Source: VRUE01 sp963774555
Lineage (GTDB): Bacteria > Actinomycetota > Thermoleophilia > Solirubrobacterales > 70-9
NCBI GenBank assembly: GCA_963774555.1
Contig: CAVZFL010000001.1
Location: 62,001 to 126,000 of the forward strand
Direction of reading: 5' to 3'
DNA: 64,000 nt
Position numbers and translations under genes: made by a program. The notes under the pieces were generated by a model. That model was not told where the DNA came from and made no database searches. It was given only the letters and a program-made list of their open reading frames with translations. This document shows positions 1-10,468 of the stretch, one piece after another. Within the stretch, counting starts at the first letter, position 1. Every line of letters starts with the position of its first letter.

Positions 1-1
1 C

Positions 2-2257
2 GAGGAGGGCCACGTCAAGCCCGCCGCGGCGTTCCTCGACGGCGAGGGACGGCTGCGCACCAGCGAGGTGGTCGCGCGCTGGAGCGGCTGGAACCTGGCC
101 CTGCCGCCGCCGTCGCTTGGCGAGCCCCGGCGCAAGCCGGAGCGCACGGGGAAGATGCCCTACGAGTTCGAGTGGCGGCACGAGCCCGACCCCGACCAGA
201 CCGGGGTGCCCGAGCTGCGCTTCGGCCACGAATACGAACTGCGAGCGCGAGTCCTCGACGTCGCCGGCGGCGGGCTCGAGCTCGAGCCTCATGGCGGGAC
301 GGGCGCGAGCGCCAACACGCGCTACGGGCGTTACGAGCCCGTGGGCCCGCCTGAGATGCCACCGCCGGAGGGCCTGCTGGGAATCGACGGCGAGCAGCTG
401 CTCGGACCGGGCGGCGCCCTCGACGTGCTGGTCGTGCGCAGCGACCCACGCGGAGACGCGCTGGGCGAGTACCCGCCCAACCACAGCCGCATCCTGCTGC
501 CGCCGCCGGCGACCTTTGGGGTCGCCGAGCAGCACGGCGTGCTGAGCGGCGCGGACGAGGCGACCTGGCGCAACGCCCGCCGCGCCCTCGCCGAGCCGCG
601 GGCGAGCGCCTCGCCGCGCAACGGCCGCCAGTACACCTGGCTGCCAGACCCGGCCGCGCAGGGCGTCGCCCTCTTCGCCCGACCGTGGAGCGCCGGCGCC
701 GAGCCGCCCAAGGTCGAAGTCAGCGCCTGGGGCGACGGGACGTGGCCCGACCATGACTCGAAGACGGTCACGGTTGAGGCGGGCGGGCTCGATGCGCCTC
801 CCCGGCTGGACTGGAGCGGCGCCCGCAGCGCCGTGCTCTCCCTGCCCCCCGGCCAACAGGCGACGCTCGAGCTGTCCTCGAAGCTCGTCGACGACTACCT
901 CGACCGCTTCGCCGCCGGCACCTGGATGGCCGGCGAGGACACGGCAACCGAGGCGGCGCTCTCCGGCCGCCACCCGGTGATCACCCCAGCGCGGGCGCTG
1001 CACGTCGTCCACGCCGTGCGCCGACCCCTGGCCACGCCGGCCGCCGAGCTCGCCGCCACCCGCGTCGCGGGCGGCACCGACGCCGAGATCGCCGACCCGG
1101 CCGCGCCGCTGCTCGGCGTCGACCGCGACAGCACGGTTCAAGTCGACGTCAGCGCGAGCTGGGACGAGTGGGGGGACGCACCGAAGCCGGAAGCCGCCGG
1201 CGAGGTGCTCGAGGCGCTGCCGGTCGGGCTCGCCGACGAGGAGCTACCGGCGATCCGGCACGAGTTCGCCGACACCAAGCACCGTGAGATCACCTACACG
1301 TTGACCGCGCGCAGCCGCTTCCGCCAGTTCTTCGACGAGAGCGATCCGGAGGAGGCATTCGCGACAGCGGCGCAGATCGGCCCGATCACGGTGGCGAGCA
1401 CGGCGCGGCCGATACCGCCCACCGTGCTCTCCGCGATCCCAGCCTTCTCCTGGGAGGAGAGCGACGATGGCACGAAGCTCACCCGCACCCGGGGCGGCGG
1501 GCGGCTGCGGGTCGAGCTTGGGACTCCCTGGCATGCCAGCGGCGAGGCGGAGCGGCTGGGCCTGATCGTCGCCGCGCCGGATTCCTCGCTCCACACGACC
1601 ACTTACCGCGATCCGCTCTACGCCGGGCAGGGCAGACCCGCCCAGCTGGGGCCCACAACGGTTACGGGGCAGGTGGAAGAAGATCGGCTCGCCACCGATC
1701 CGGGATCGGGCACCACCGTGCGCGTAGCCCCCTTCGCTGTCTGGTATTCCGAAGGGCGCCGCTTCGCCGACATCGGCCTCGGCGATCTCGCCGATCTTTC
1801 CTACTGCCCGCTCGTCCGCCTCAGCCTCGCCCGCTACCAGCCCCACAGCCTCACCGGCCTTGAGCTCTCGACCCTGGTCAAGCCCGACCCCGTCCCCTTG
1901 ATGCCCGCCCGCACCCTCACCGTGCAGCGCACCGAGGCGGGCCCGATCGTGACCCTCAGCGGCATCGGCCCCGAAACTCCGCCCAACCAGGTCGAGATCC
2001 GCCTCGAGGCGACCGCCCCCAGCCGGCGCGAGGCCGAGCTCACCGCCCTCGACAGCGACGCCGGCTGGCGACCGGTGGGCAGGGCGACCGGCACCCTCGG
2101 CACGGCCCTCCCCCCGATCGCGATCCCCACCGACGGCCTCGCCTACCGCCTCGTCGTCCGCGAGACCGAGACCCTCGAAACCACCCCGTCCCCCGAAGAC
2201 CCCCTGGTCTCCGAGCTGAGCTCCCGCACCGTCTTCGCCGACGTGGTCGACCTTTAG
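2..2257 (+). CDS. Large protein of unknown function, 5' end outside window
   Basis: The frame is open from the first bases of the window, so the N-terminus is missing; the ATG at 68 is probably internal. About 751 residues are visible, ending at a TAG. I recognise no catalytic motif, membrane segment or signal. The sequence is rich in Pro, Ala, Glu and Arg and alternates short hydrophobic stretches, which suggests a mostly beta-sheet, multidomain soluble protein (inference). Codon use matches the rest of the window. The next gene is convergent, with only about 70 bp between them. I do not assign a function. Confidence 0.75.
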   Translation, partial: EEGHVKPAAAFLDGEGRLRTSEVVARWSGWNLALPPPSLGEPRRKPERTGKMPYEFEWRHEPDPDQTGVPELRFGHEYELRARVLDVAGGGLELEPHGGTGASANTRYGRYEPVGPPEMPPPEGLLGIDGEQLLGPGGALDVLVVRSDPRGDALGEYPPNHSRILLPPPATFGVAEQHGVLSGADEATWRNARRALAEPRASASPRNGRQYTWLPDPAAQGVALFARPWSAGAEPPKVEVSAWGDGTWPDHDSKTVTVEAGGLDAPPRLDWSGARSAVLSLPPGQQATLELSSKLVDDYLDRFAAGTWMAGEDTATEAALSGRHPVITPARALHVVHAVRRPLATPAAELAATRVAGGTDAEIADPAAPLLGVDRDSTVQVDVSASWDEWGDAPKPEAAGEVLEALPVGLADEELPAIRHEFADTKHREITYTLTARSRFRQFFDESDPEEAFATAAQIGPITVASTARPIPPTVLSAIPAFSWEESDDGTKLTRTRGGGRLRVELGTPWHASGEAERLGLIVAAPDSSLHTTTYRDPLYAGQGRPAQLGPTTVTGQVEEDRLATDPGSGTTVRVAPFAVWYSEGRRFADIGLGDLADLSYCPLVRLSLARYQPHSLTGLELSTLVKPDPVPLMPARTLTVQRTEAGPIVTLSGIGPETPPNQVEIRLEATAPSRREAELTALDSDAGWRPVGRATGTLGTALPPIAIPTDGLAYRLVVRETETLETTPSPEDPLVSELSSRTVFADVVDL

Positions 2258-2329
2258 CTTGCGCCGATCCCGGGGCGATCTGGGACCGCAGTTCTGGCCG
2301 ACGCCTGAGCGACAGCCCGCGAGGCCCGC

Positions 2330-3055
2330 CTACCCCCAAACCTCAGCGGCAAGCGGGGCGTCGTTGAGCTGGTCGCGCCGTGCCCGCCAGTCGGGCATGA
2401 AGCCGTCCATGAGCTTGGTGAAGCGCTCGCCGTGGTTGCGCTCGAGGAGGTGGGTCATCTCGTGGACGACGATGTACTCCAGGCAGTCAGGGTGCTTCTT
2501 GGCGAGCTCGAGGTTGAACCAGATGTGGCCGGTCTCGCGGTTGCACGAGCCCCACTTGGTCTTCATGCGCCGGATGCTCCACTGCGGCACCTGCGCGCCG
2601 ACGATCGGCTCCCACTTGGCGATCAGCGGCGGGATGCGCTTCGCGGAGCTGCGCGCGGTACCAGCGCTCGAGCAGCTCGCGCGCGCGCTCTCGCTGTCGG
2701 TGCCTTCGGGCACGTACAGCAGCAGCCGGTCGCCGTCGATCTCGACGTGAGCGCGGCCCGGCCGCTCGATGACCTTGAGCCGGTGGCGGACGCCCCAGAC
2801 GTAGTGCGACTCGCCGGTGACCATCTCGCGCTGCGGACTGGCGCTCCGCGTCCTGCAGCTGCTCGCGCTGGCGCTTGATCCACGGCAGGCGCTGGATGAC
2901 CGCGAGCCGGACCTGGTCGTCGTCGAGCCGCTCGGGGCAGCCACGCGGACCCGGCCGACCGGCGGGTAGACGCCGATGTGCAGGTTCTTGATGTCCTTGT
3001 AGACGACATCGACGTCGATGCCGCGGACGGTCAGGTAGGCGCTAGCGGTACTCAT
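2330..3055 (-). CDS. YgjP-like (DUF45) zinc metallopeptidase of a type I RM operon, internally frame-scrambled
   Basis: The C-terminal half reads as a clear YgjP/DUF45 metallopeptidase: WGSCN, then the zinc site HEMTH followed by a downstream ERNHGERF segment. Such genes are commonly found next to type I restriction genes; their exact role there is unsettled. The start ATG lies 11 bp upstream of the hsdR stop codon, so the two overlap and are probably co-translated. Although the frame is open for 241 codons, residues about 45-75 and 125-140 do not look like the family and make sense only in another frame. This indicates paired compensating indels near 2.93/2.83 kb and 2.70/2.63 kb. The family call is secure; integrity is doubtful. 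Confidence 0.7.
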   Translation of the reverse strand: MSTASAYLTVRGIDVDVVYKDIKNLHIGVYPPVGRVRVAAPSGSTTTRSGSRSSSACRGSSASASSCRTRSASPQREMVTGESHYVWGVRHRLKVIERPGRAHVEIDGDRLLLYVPEGTDSESARASCSSAGTARSSAKRIPPLIAKWEPIVGAQVPQWSIRRMKTKWGSCNRETGHIWFNLELAKKHPDCLEYIVVHEMTHLLERNHGERFTKLMDGFMPDWRARRDQLNDAPLAAEVWG

Positions 3056-6000
3056 CGCGCGCCTTCACCAGTTCGAACAGCTCGTCGAGCCGGTCGAAGT
3101 CCGTCGGGCAGGACGGCCTCGATGGCGCGCTTGACCTTCCGTCTCCTTGATCGGGTTGCCGACCCAGCGAGTCCGGCTTGGTGCTGCAGGACCGCCGCGT
3201 CGACCTGCGATCGCGAGGTCGTCGCTCGGGAAGCCGAAGTCGACGAGCGCCCGCTTGGCGCCGTTGTCCGCCCAGGCCGGGTACTCGGTGTCGGACTCGC
3301 CCTTGCCGAGCTTCTGCGGCCTGGTCGAGCAGCTTCGCCAGGTACTCCTTGTAGTCGAGCGCCCCCTGTGCGCCGCTCCTCGATGAGGGCGTCGAGCAGC
3401 TCGGACATCTTGTCGTAGTACTTCGGGTTCATCGCGTCGCTCGTCGATGATCACCTTGCGCATGTTGTTGGTGATCGTCTCGGCGACGGCCTCGGGGTCT
3501 GTCTTGATGCCCTTCGGCAGCTTGTCGATCGCCCCGGCGCCCAGCTGGACGATGAGCTGGATCAGGCCGGCGTCCTCGAAGTCGGCGACGACCTCGGACG
3601 GCGTCGGCCTGGATGTAGGTGTCGAGCAGGAAGCGCATGCCGGCCTCGTACTGCTTGAAGTCGACATCCTCGCCGGCGCCGAGCTTCACCTCGTCGCGAA
3701 CGCTCGCGTAGTGGGCGATCTCGTGCCTTGATCGCGGCGGCTTCGGCGTCGCTGTACCCGGCGGCCGTCCATCTCGTTGGCGAGGTTGGCGTAGGCGCGG
3801 GTCACGGCGCGCGACGGCCTTGTACAGCTCGACCCGCTTCGGCTCGTTGGCCTTGAGCTGCTCGGCGTTGCCCTGCTCGGCGGCGCAGAAGTACTGCTGG
3901 TACTGCAGCGTGTTCTTCGGCGGCGCGACCGGCTCGCAGAGCGCGCGGATCCGCTCCAGCGCCTCGTCGAGGTCCTCGCGCGCCTTGCTCGATGCGGTCG
4001 GACAGCAGACCCTCGATGTCCTTCTTCTCGTAGCCGTCGAGCGCGCCGCTGGTGTAGTCGGTGATGGCGCTCTCGAGCGAGTTGAAGAGGTCTGGTAGTC
4101 GACGATGTAGCCGTAGTCCTTGTCGTCGCCGTCGAGCCGGTTGACGCGGCAGATGGCCTGGAACAGGCCGTGGTCCTGCATCTTCTTGTCGATGTAGAGG
4201 TAGGTGGCGCGCGGCGCGTCGAAGCCGGTGAGCAGCTTGTCGACGACGATCAGCAGCCGCATCTGGCCGGGCTCGTTGACGAACTGCTCCTTGACCTCCT
4301 TCTCGAACTGCTCGACCTTGTCCATCGGCGGCGTCGGCGGGCTCGTTGAAGTGGTCGGCCAGCATCTGCCGGTAGATCTCGTACTGGCGCAGCTTCTCGG
4401 TCGCGCCCTCGCCGGAGTCCTCCTTGGAGATGTCGCCCGGCCTGCGGCTCGTAGCTGGTGACGATGGCGCACTTGCCCTTGAAGCCGGCCTGGCAGAACA
4501 GCTCGTAGAACTTGCAGGCCTGGTAGATGCTCGACGCCGACGAGCATGGCGTTGCCGCGGCCGTCCATCAGGCGCGGCTTGGTCTCCATGTCGAGCAGGA
4601 TGTCGTTGACGATCTGCTTGGCGCGCGGCTCGGCGCTGACGACCTTCTGCATCGTGCCCCAGCGCTTCTTGAGCTCGGCCTTGGACAGGTCGGTCATGCC
4701 CTTGGTCTTGACCTCGAACCACTTGTCGACCTTGCGCGGGCGAGGTCAGGTCCTGGTCGATGTTGCGCGCCTCGTAGCGCAGGTCGAGCACGACGCCGTC
4801 CTCGACGGCCTCGTCGAACTTGTAGGTGTGGATGAAGCGAGCCGAAGGTCTCGATGCTCGTCGCCTTGTCGGCCTTGAGCAGCGGCGTGCCGGTGAAGCC
4901 GATGAACATCGCCCCCGGCAGCAGCTGCTTCATGGCGTCGTGCATCTTGCCGGACTGCGTGCGGTGCGCCTCGTCGACGAAGACGAAGAGGTTGCCCTTG
5001 GCGCTGAAGTCCTTCGGGAGCTTGGCGTTCAGCTCCGCGATGAAGTCGTCGCTCGGCCTCGTCGCGGTCGCTGCCTCGTCGTCGGAGCCGCGGAACTTGT
5101 GGACCAGCGAGCAGATCAGCCACTCGGTCGACTTGTTGAGCGTGTCGAGCAGGTCGGCGCCGCTGCTCGTGCGGTAGATCTCCTCGTTGACACCGTTGAA
5201 GACGCCCTCGATCTGCTCGTCGAGCTCGGTGCGGTCGGTGATCAGCAGCACGCGGGCGTCCGTGCTGATGCTCGCGGATCCACTTGGCGAGCCAGACCAT
5301 CGTCAGCGACTTGCCCGAGCCCTGGGTGTGCCAGATGATGCCGCCCTCGCGCTTGGCGACCCGCGTCCTGCGCGGCCTTGACGCCGAAGTACTGGTTGTG
5401 GCGGCACGTCTTCTTGACGCCCGCGTCGAAGACCATGAAGTCGTGGATGATCTCCAGCAGCCGCTCCTTCGAGCACAGCTGCGCCAGCGCGCGGTCGAGC
5501 GGCTCCTCGATGTCCGACGGCCTCGCGCCAGTCCAGCCAGTACTTCTCCGGCGTGTCGATGACGCGCGTAGCGCAGGCCCTCGACGTCGTTGCCGGCCAT
5601 CACGAGCTGGACGGTCGTGAAGAACGGCCGGATGAACTCCGGCTTCTGATTGCCGATCGTCTGGCGGATGCCCTCGGAGACCGCGACCTTCGAGCGCTTC
5701 AGCTCGATCGTCGCCGAGCGCGATGCCGTTGACGTAGAGCACGACGTCCGGGCGCTTGGTGTGCTGGCCGAGCACCGTGACCTCCTCGGCCACCGCGAAG
5801 TGGTTGGCCTCGCGGGTTCTCCCAGTCGATCAGCCAGACCGTCTCGGTACTGCTCGCCGGCGCCCGGCTTGACCTTCACGCCGTAGCGCAGCAGGCCGTA
5901 GACGTCGCGGTTGGCCTCGTAGAGGTCGCGACCGCCGCCGAGCGAGGCGTCGCTCTTGCAGCTGGTCGATCGGCCTTGTTGATCAGGTTGTCGTCGTAGC

Positions 6001-6160
6001 CGCGCGCCTCGCAGGTTCTGCGTCGAGCAGCTCGACCTCGACGTTGGAGTTGCCCTCGCGGTACTCCCAGTTGCCGAGGTAGTCGTAGCCCAGCGTGCTC
6101 GCGGAACAGCCTGACGACGCGATCCTGCGTCTTGCGCTCGATCTGACCGACGTCGCTCAT
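3042..6160 (-). pseudogene. hsdR: Type I restriction enzyme R subunit (HsdR), multiply frameshifted
   Basis: HsdR is the motor and nuclease subunit of type I restriction enzymes: it translocates DNA and cuts far from the recognition site. Read across three frames, a complete protein of about 1,040 residues can be followed. It has the N-terminal nuclease region (D...IELKR near 5.7 kb), a Walker A GSGKS near 5.3 kb, a DEAH-like VDEAHR near 4.97 kb, GFTGTP near 4.89 kb, and helicase lobe 2 with MQDHGLFQAICRVNRLDG near 4.15 kb. The ATG at 6160 overlaps the hsdS stop (ATGA). At least about fifteen single-base indels interrupt the frame, for example near 6098, 6015, 5715, 5570, 5367, 4530, 4010 and 3725. 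Most are one-base insertions and no motif is lost. This means very recent decay or sequence error. The family call is certain; functionality is not. Confidence 0.8.
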
Positions 6161-7297
6161 GACTGCGACCTCCGGACTGGGCAGGCGGGTACGGCCGGTG
6201 AGCAGCTCCTGCATCATGCCGGTCTTGACGACGCGAGCCTTGACAAGCCGCCGCTCTAGAATCGCGAGTTCCGCGTCCACATCTGTCAGGGCACATGCAA
6301 TCGCGACCTGCTCGCTGCGATCAACTGGGAGTGTGACTATAAAAGAATGGGCGTCGTTACGGTTGAAGGTCGGCACGACCAGAGCGCACTTGCAAAGCGC
6401 TCCGAACCCGAGGTGCGCATAGGAAGTAATATGCGAAATGCGGATCAACTCGGTCAAAGTTAGTGACCCACAGTGACGTATTATGGGGCCAGTAATCCTG
6501 CTCGACGAAGTGACACCTTTCCGATAGTGCCAGAGCGTCCCGTTACGACGCCGGGCCCTTTGAACGACCGCTTTCGGCGTGATGACGTGCAACGCCATTC
6601 GAGTAAACCACTGGATATGCGGCCCGGAACGACTTGGGAGCTCGGCAAATCGAATCCACGCTGAAGCGTGCATGAACTCCCTCAGTGTCGCCGTCTTCCA
6701 CTGTCCTACGAAACCGGGAAGGCGAGCCTTGCCGGTCAGCAGGCTCCTGCATCATGCCTTGCTTGATCGCCTGCTTCTTGGCGAGCAGTCGTTCAAGCAT
6801 CGCGATGAGATCGTCGGCGCCTGCAATGCATCAGCGATTCGCACCTGTTCTTCGCGTGCTGGAAGCTGCACTAGAAAGTGGCTCATGTCCGCTGGGTATA
6901 GATGGTAAACCGTACTGCCGCGAACTAGGCCAAGCACCTGATTTGCGTCGTGTCGAATCGCGTACGCGAGGTAGCGACCATCAACCTTCCGCCTGTCGGG
7001 ACGAATGATCAGGATGTCGCCACCAAGACCAACTCCTGATTGTGCTATCGCGGCCGCCTTGGCGAGCCCGCGGGGGGTCACATCCGAAGTGGGCATCAGG
7101 ACATCTCCCTCTACTGACATGACCGGCATACGCAAATTCGTACGGCTACGCACGGTGTCGATAACCGCTCCGTACTGGGTGAATAGCTCGCCATAGTGAA
7201 TGCAAGCAGATCTACCCCTTTGACTGATATCCGACTTTGAGAGGCCAGCCCCCTTACTGAAGGTCACAACCTGCCCCAACGCAACAACGTCAGGCAT
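6157..7297 (-). pseudogene. hsdS: Type I restriction specificity subunit (HsdS), frameshifted
   Basis: HsdS sets the DNA target of the HsdM/HsdR complex through two target recognition domains. The ATG at 7297 overlaps the hsdM stop (ATGCCTGA). The first half shows a standard first domain (start MPDVVALG). The two conserved-helix repeats, each with KQGMMQE- or KTGMMQE-like sequence followed by LLTG, are visible near 6.74 and 6.20 kb, so both domains are present. Three single-base indels are needed to read it through: near 6815, near 6745 (extra C in GAG-CTG) and near 6187 (extra A), the last restoring the TGA that overlaps hsdR. Base composition here is clearly more AT-rich than in hsdM and hsdR, as expected for recombining specificity domains. 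Confidence 0.75.
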
Positions 7298-9757
7298 CGA
7301 CAACCCCCATGTCGCGCAGGAGGCTGGCGACCCGGGTCTCGGCGTCGGCGAGCTCGCCGTCAAGGTCGCCGACGGTCTCCGCGTAGCGTTCCCCGAGCTG
7401 CTGGATGCGGGCAACGAGCGTCGAGCGTGAGGGAATTGACCTCGTCCGCAATTCGGTTACGGATGGTCGCTGCCCACTTGTCGTCGAGCACCAGCGCCTT
7501 GACGTCGGCCTCAGTGAGGTCGCCGTACTTCTTGAGCGTGTCTAGGTCGAGCGCGGCCTGGGCTTCCTTGGCTGCCTTCTTGGCAGCTGCCTCGGCTGCG
7601 TAGAGCTGGATCAGATGCTCCAGCGCCGCGATCTCGTCGGGATCGGAGCCTTCCTCTTCTTGGCTTCCTTCAGGCGAGCCGTCGCCAGCGCCTTGCTGAT
7701 CTTGTCGTCGTCCATCGCCTCAGCCAGCAGGCCTCCTCGACGGCGTGCTCCTCGACGTACTCCTCGACCGCTCGCGTGGCTTCCTCGGCCGCGGCGTCGA
7801 GCTCGTCGACTTGCGCCTGCTCGTCGGCGAAGTAGCGGGCGACGATGAGCGCGGGCGGGATGAGGTCCATCTTGTACTTGGTCGGCGCTTCGGCCGGAGC
7901 CGATGACGAGATCGGGTGTCTCGGAGAGCTTGCGGTCCTTGTCCTCGATGGCCTTGCGGGGCTTGGCCGCGTCGAGCCAGCCGTCGTTCATGATCAGGAA
8001 GACGTCGTCGTGCATGACGTCGTGCCAGTAGGTCATGAGCTGCTCGTAGACGTCGTACTCGTCGAGCAGCGGCATCGGCTTGAACCGTGCGAGCAGGTCG
8101 TCGCTGATGCGCGGCGATGAGGTCGCTCGGCCTGGTGTCGGCGTCGATCTTCGGCCAGGCGTCGGACGGTGCGCGGCGAACCACTCGTCGGCGAGGTCGC
8201 GGACCTCGTCGGCGAACTTCTGGAACTCCGGCGAGTCGAGGATGGTCTGCTGCACCTCGGCCGACCTCGACGGCGAGGTCGCTGTAGCCAGGCCGGTTCG
8301 GCTTGAAGAGCTGTGCTGCGCAGCTGCGGGAAGGCGTCCCAGTAGCCGCTCGAGAGCGTCGATGTCGCGCTCGGGGATGCCGCCGTGCAGGTGTGCGTGG
8401 AGGTCCTGGATGTCCTCGGGCTCGGACGAGTCGATGTAGCGCGGGATGTTGAGGTTGTAGTCGTTCTTCGGGTCGGCGATCTCGCGCGAGCGGCACCATG
8501 CGCGAGTAGCGCTCGATCTCGGTCTGCTTGTTGAAGACGTCGACGATCTTGTGGATGTCCTGGCTGCGCAGCCGGTTCTTGGCGCCGTCCTTCATGAAGC
8601 CCTTGGAGGCGTCGATCATGAAGACGCCGGTGCGGCCAGCGGCGTTCTCCTTGTCGAGCACGACGATGCAGGCCGGGATGCCGGTGCCGTAGAAGAGGTT
8701 CGGCGGCAGGCCGATGATGCCCTTGATGTAGCCGCGCTTCGAGCAGCTGCCGTGCGGATGGCGGCCTCGGCGTGGCCGCGGAACAGGACGCCGTGCGGCA
8801 TGATGATCGCCGCCTTGCCGGTGCTCTTGAGCGACTTGAGCACGTGCAGCAGGAAGGCGTAGTCGCCGTTCTTCTCCGGCGGGCGTGCCGAACTCGAAGC
8901 GGCCGTAGTCGTTCTCGAGGCCGTTGCTCCACGACTTGACCGAGAACGGCGGGTTCATGACGACGAAGTCGAAGGTCCGCAGCTGGTCGCCCTTGGTGAA
9001 CTGCGGGCTGGTGATGGTGTCGCCCTTCTCGATGTCGGCGTCCTCGTTGCCGTGCAGGATCATGTTCATCTTGCGACAGCGCCCAGGTGGCGTTGTCCTT
9101 CTCCTGGCCGTAGATCGTGATGCCGCGCGGCGCCTCGGCGGCGGCCTTGAGCAGCAGCGAGCCGGAGCCGCAGGCCGGGTCGTAGACGGTCTGGTCCTGG
9201 CGCGTGTCGGGCCGATGCCGACGACCTTGGCCAGGATCCGGGAGACCTCGGCCGGCGTGTAGAACTGGCCCTTGCTCTTGCCCGACTCGGTGGCGAAGTG
9301 CCGCATCAGGTACTCGTAGGCGTCGCCGAGCAGGTCGTCGCCCTCGGCGCGGCTGCCGCGGAAGTCGAGGTCGTCGAAGATCGTGACCAGCTTGGAGAGC
9401 CGGTCCTGCATCTCCTTGCCCTTGCCGAGCTTCTCCTCGTCGTTGAAGTCGGCCAGGTCGATGACCTTCTGCAGGTCGTTGGCCTCGGCCAGCTTGCCGA
9501 TGATCTTGTTGATCTTGTCGCCGATCTCCTTGTCGCCCTTGAGCGGCGAGCATGTCGTCGAACGAGCCGCCCTTGGGCACGTCGATCAGGCTGTCGGGGT
9601 CGGCCTTGGCCTTGTCCGAGACGTACTTCACGAACAGCAGCGTCAGGATGTAGTCCTTGTACTGCGAGGCGTCCATGCCGCCGCGCAGCTCGTCGCAGCT
9701 CTTCCAGAGCGAGCTGTACAGGTCAGACTTGCGGAGCGTCACAGGTGGGCTAAGCAT
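7290..9757 (-). pseudogene. hsdM: Type I restriction DNA methyltransferase (HsdM), multiply frameshifted
   Basis: HsdM methylates adenine at the HsdS target. The N-terminus SDLYSSLWKSCDELRGGMD is typical of the family. The start is ATG 9757 or the GTG at 9742, which fits the usual family N-terminus. AdoMet motif I DPACGSGSLLLKA is near 9.17 kb and the catalytic NPPF near 8.95 kb. A long C-terminal extension with a coiled-coil-like Glu/Ala-rich segment (7.9-7.3 kb) ends in MGVVDA and a stop overlapping hsdS. At least ten indels break the frame, for example near 9550, 9210, 9075, 8885, 8745, 8490, 8110 and 7730. All motifs survive in one frame or another. It follows a 194-aa hypothetical gene on the same strand by about 45 bp. 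Confidence 0.8.
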
Positions 9758-9800
9758 CCCAAAGGTCGATGCCCGAACGTCAGCTTGGCCCTCGCCGGCC

Positions 9801-10385
9801 TCAGGAGCTCTTCGCCCTGCGCGAGATCTCCCGATTCGACTTGATCTCAGCATAGACCCGGTCGAAGAAGCCGCCGGGCTGCGGCATTGGGGAAGAGAGC
9901 CTGGTCCACTTGGCCACGTTCGCCAGCTGGGTGTCCATCAGTGCGTCATAGCGGGGATGGCTCTCCACGCCCGGTGCCGAGAAGAAGTCGATCAGCAGCA
10001 TTCCGGCCGTGTTCAGGGTGGGAAGCTCCGTCGTTCGGTCCATGCCAAAGGCGGTGTGGGGCGGCTTCAGCGGCCAGCCCTGCAGAAGCTCGGCCGCTTC
10101 GTCGAGGTTCTGGTCCCGGAGGGCTCGCCGCACCGGTGCTGCGCGTTCGAGCAGCGACACCTCCACCTCGTACTCGGCCGGCCCACCGTCGCTCGGATGG
10201 TCGGCGAGGTAGCGATCCAGGAGCTCGGACGCCTCATCCAGACTGCCACGCGCCGCCGCGGTGGCGAACTGGCGCTTCATCGGCGCCATCGGGTCGGCGG
10301 CTTCCGCGGCTTCCCTTTCCTCGGCCGCCACCCGCGCTTCCTCTTCTCGCGCTCTAGCTTCCGCCCTCCTGCCGAACAAACCCAT
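9801..10385 (-). CDS. Hypothetical protein upstream of the hsd operon
   Basis: This 194-residue protein is unrecognised. The first 30 residues after MGLFGRR are a highly charged Arg/Glu/Ala helix. The middle (about 40-110) is helical with Leu/Ala heptad spacing and the repeated phrase LDEA(S/A)ELL, consistent with a TPR-like or helical-repeat fold (inference). A GGAGG ribosome-binding site about 9 nt before ATG 10385 supports the start. It is co-oriented with hsdM and only about 45 bp upstream, so it may be the first gene of that operon. Unlike hsdM, it has no frameshift. Confidence 0.7.
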   Translation of the reverse strand: MGLFGRRAEARAREEEARVAAEEREAAEAADPMAPMKRQFATAAARGSLDEASELLDRYLADHPSDGGPAEYEVEVSLLERAAPVRRALRDQNLDEAAELLQGWPLKPPHTAFGMDRTTELPTLNTAGMLLIDFFSAPGVESHPRYDALMDTQLANVAKWTRLSSPMPQPGGFFDRVYAEIKSNREISRRAKSS

Positions 10386-10468
10386 GTCGTGCAGCCTCCC
10401 GTTCTTCTATTGAATCGTGGAACATATGACATTCAGATGCAGTTGAACGAAAAGGGCGTCTTCGCCCG

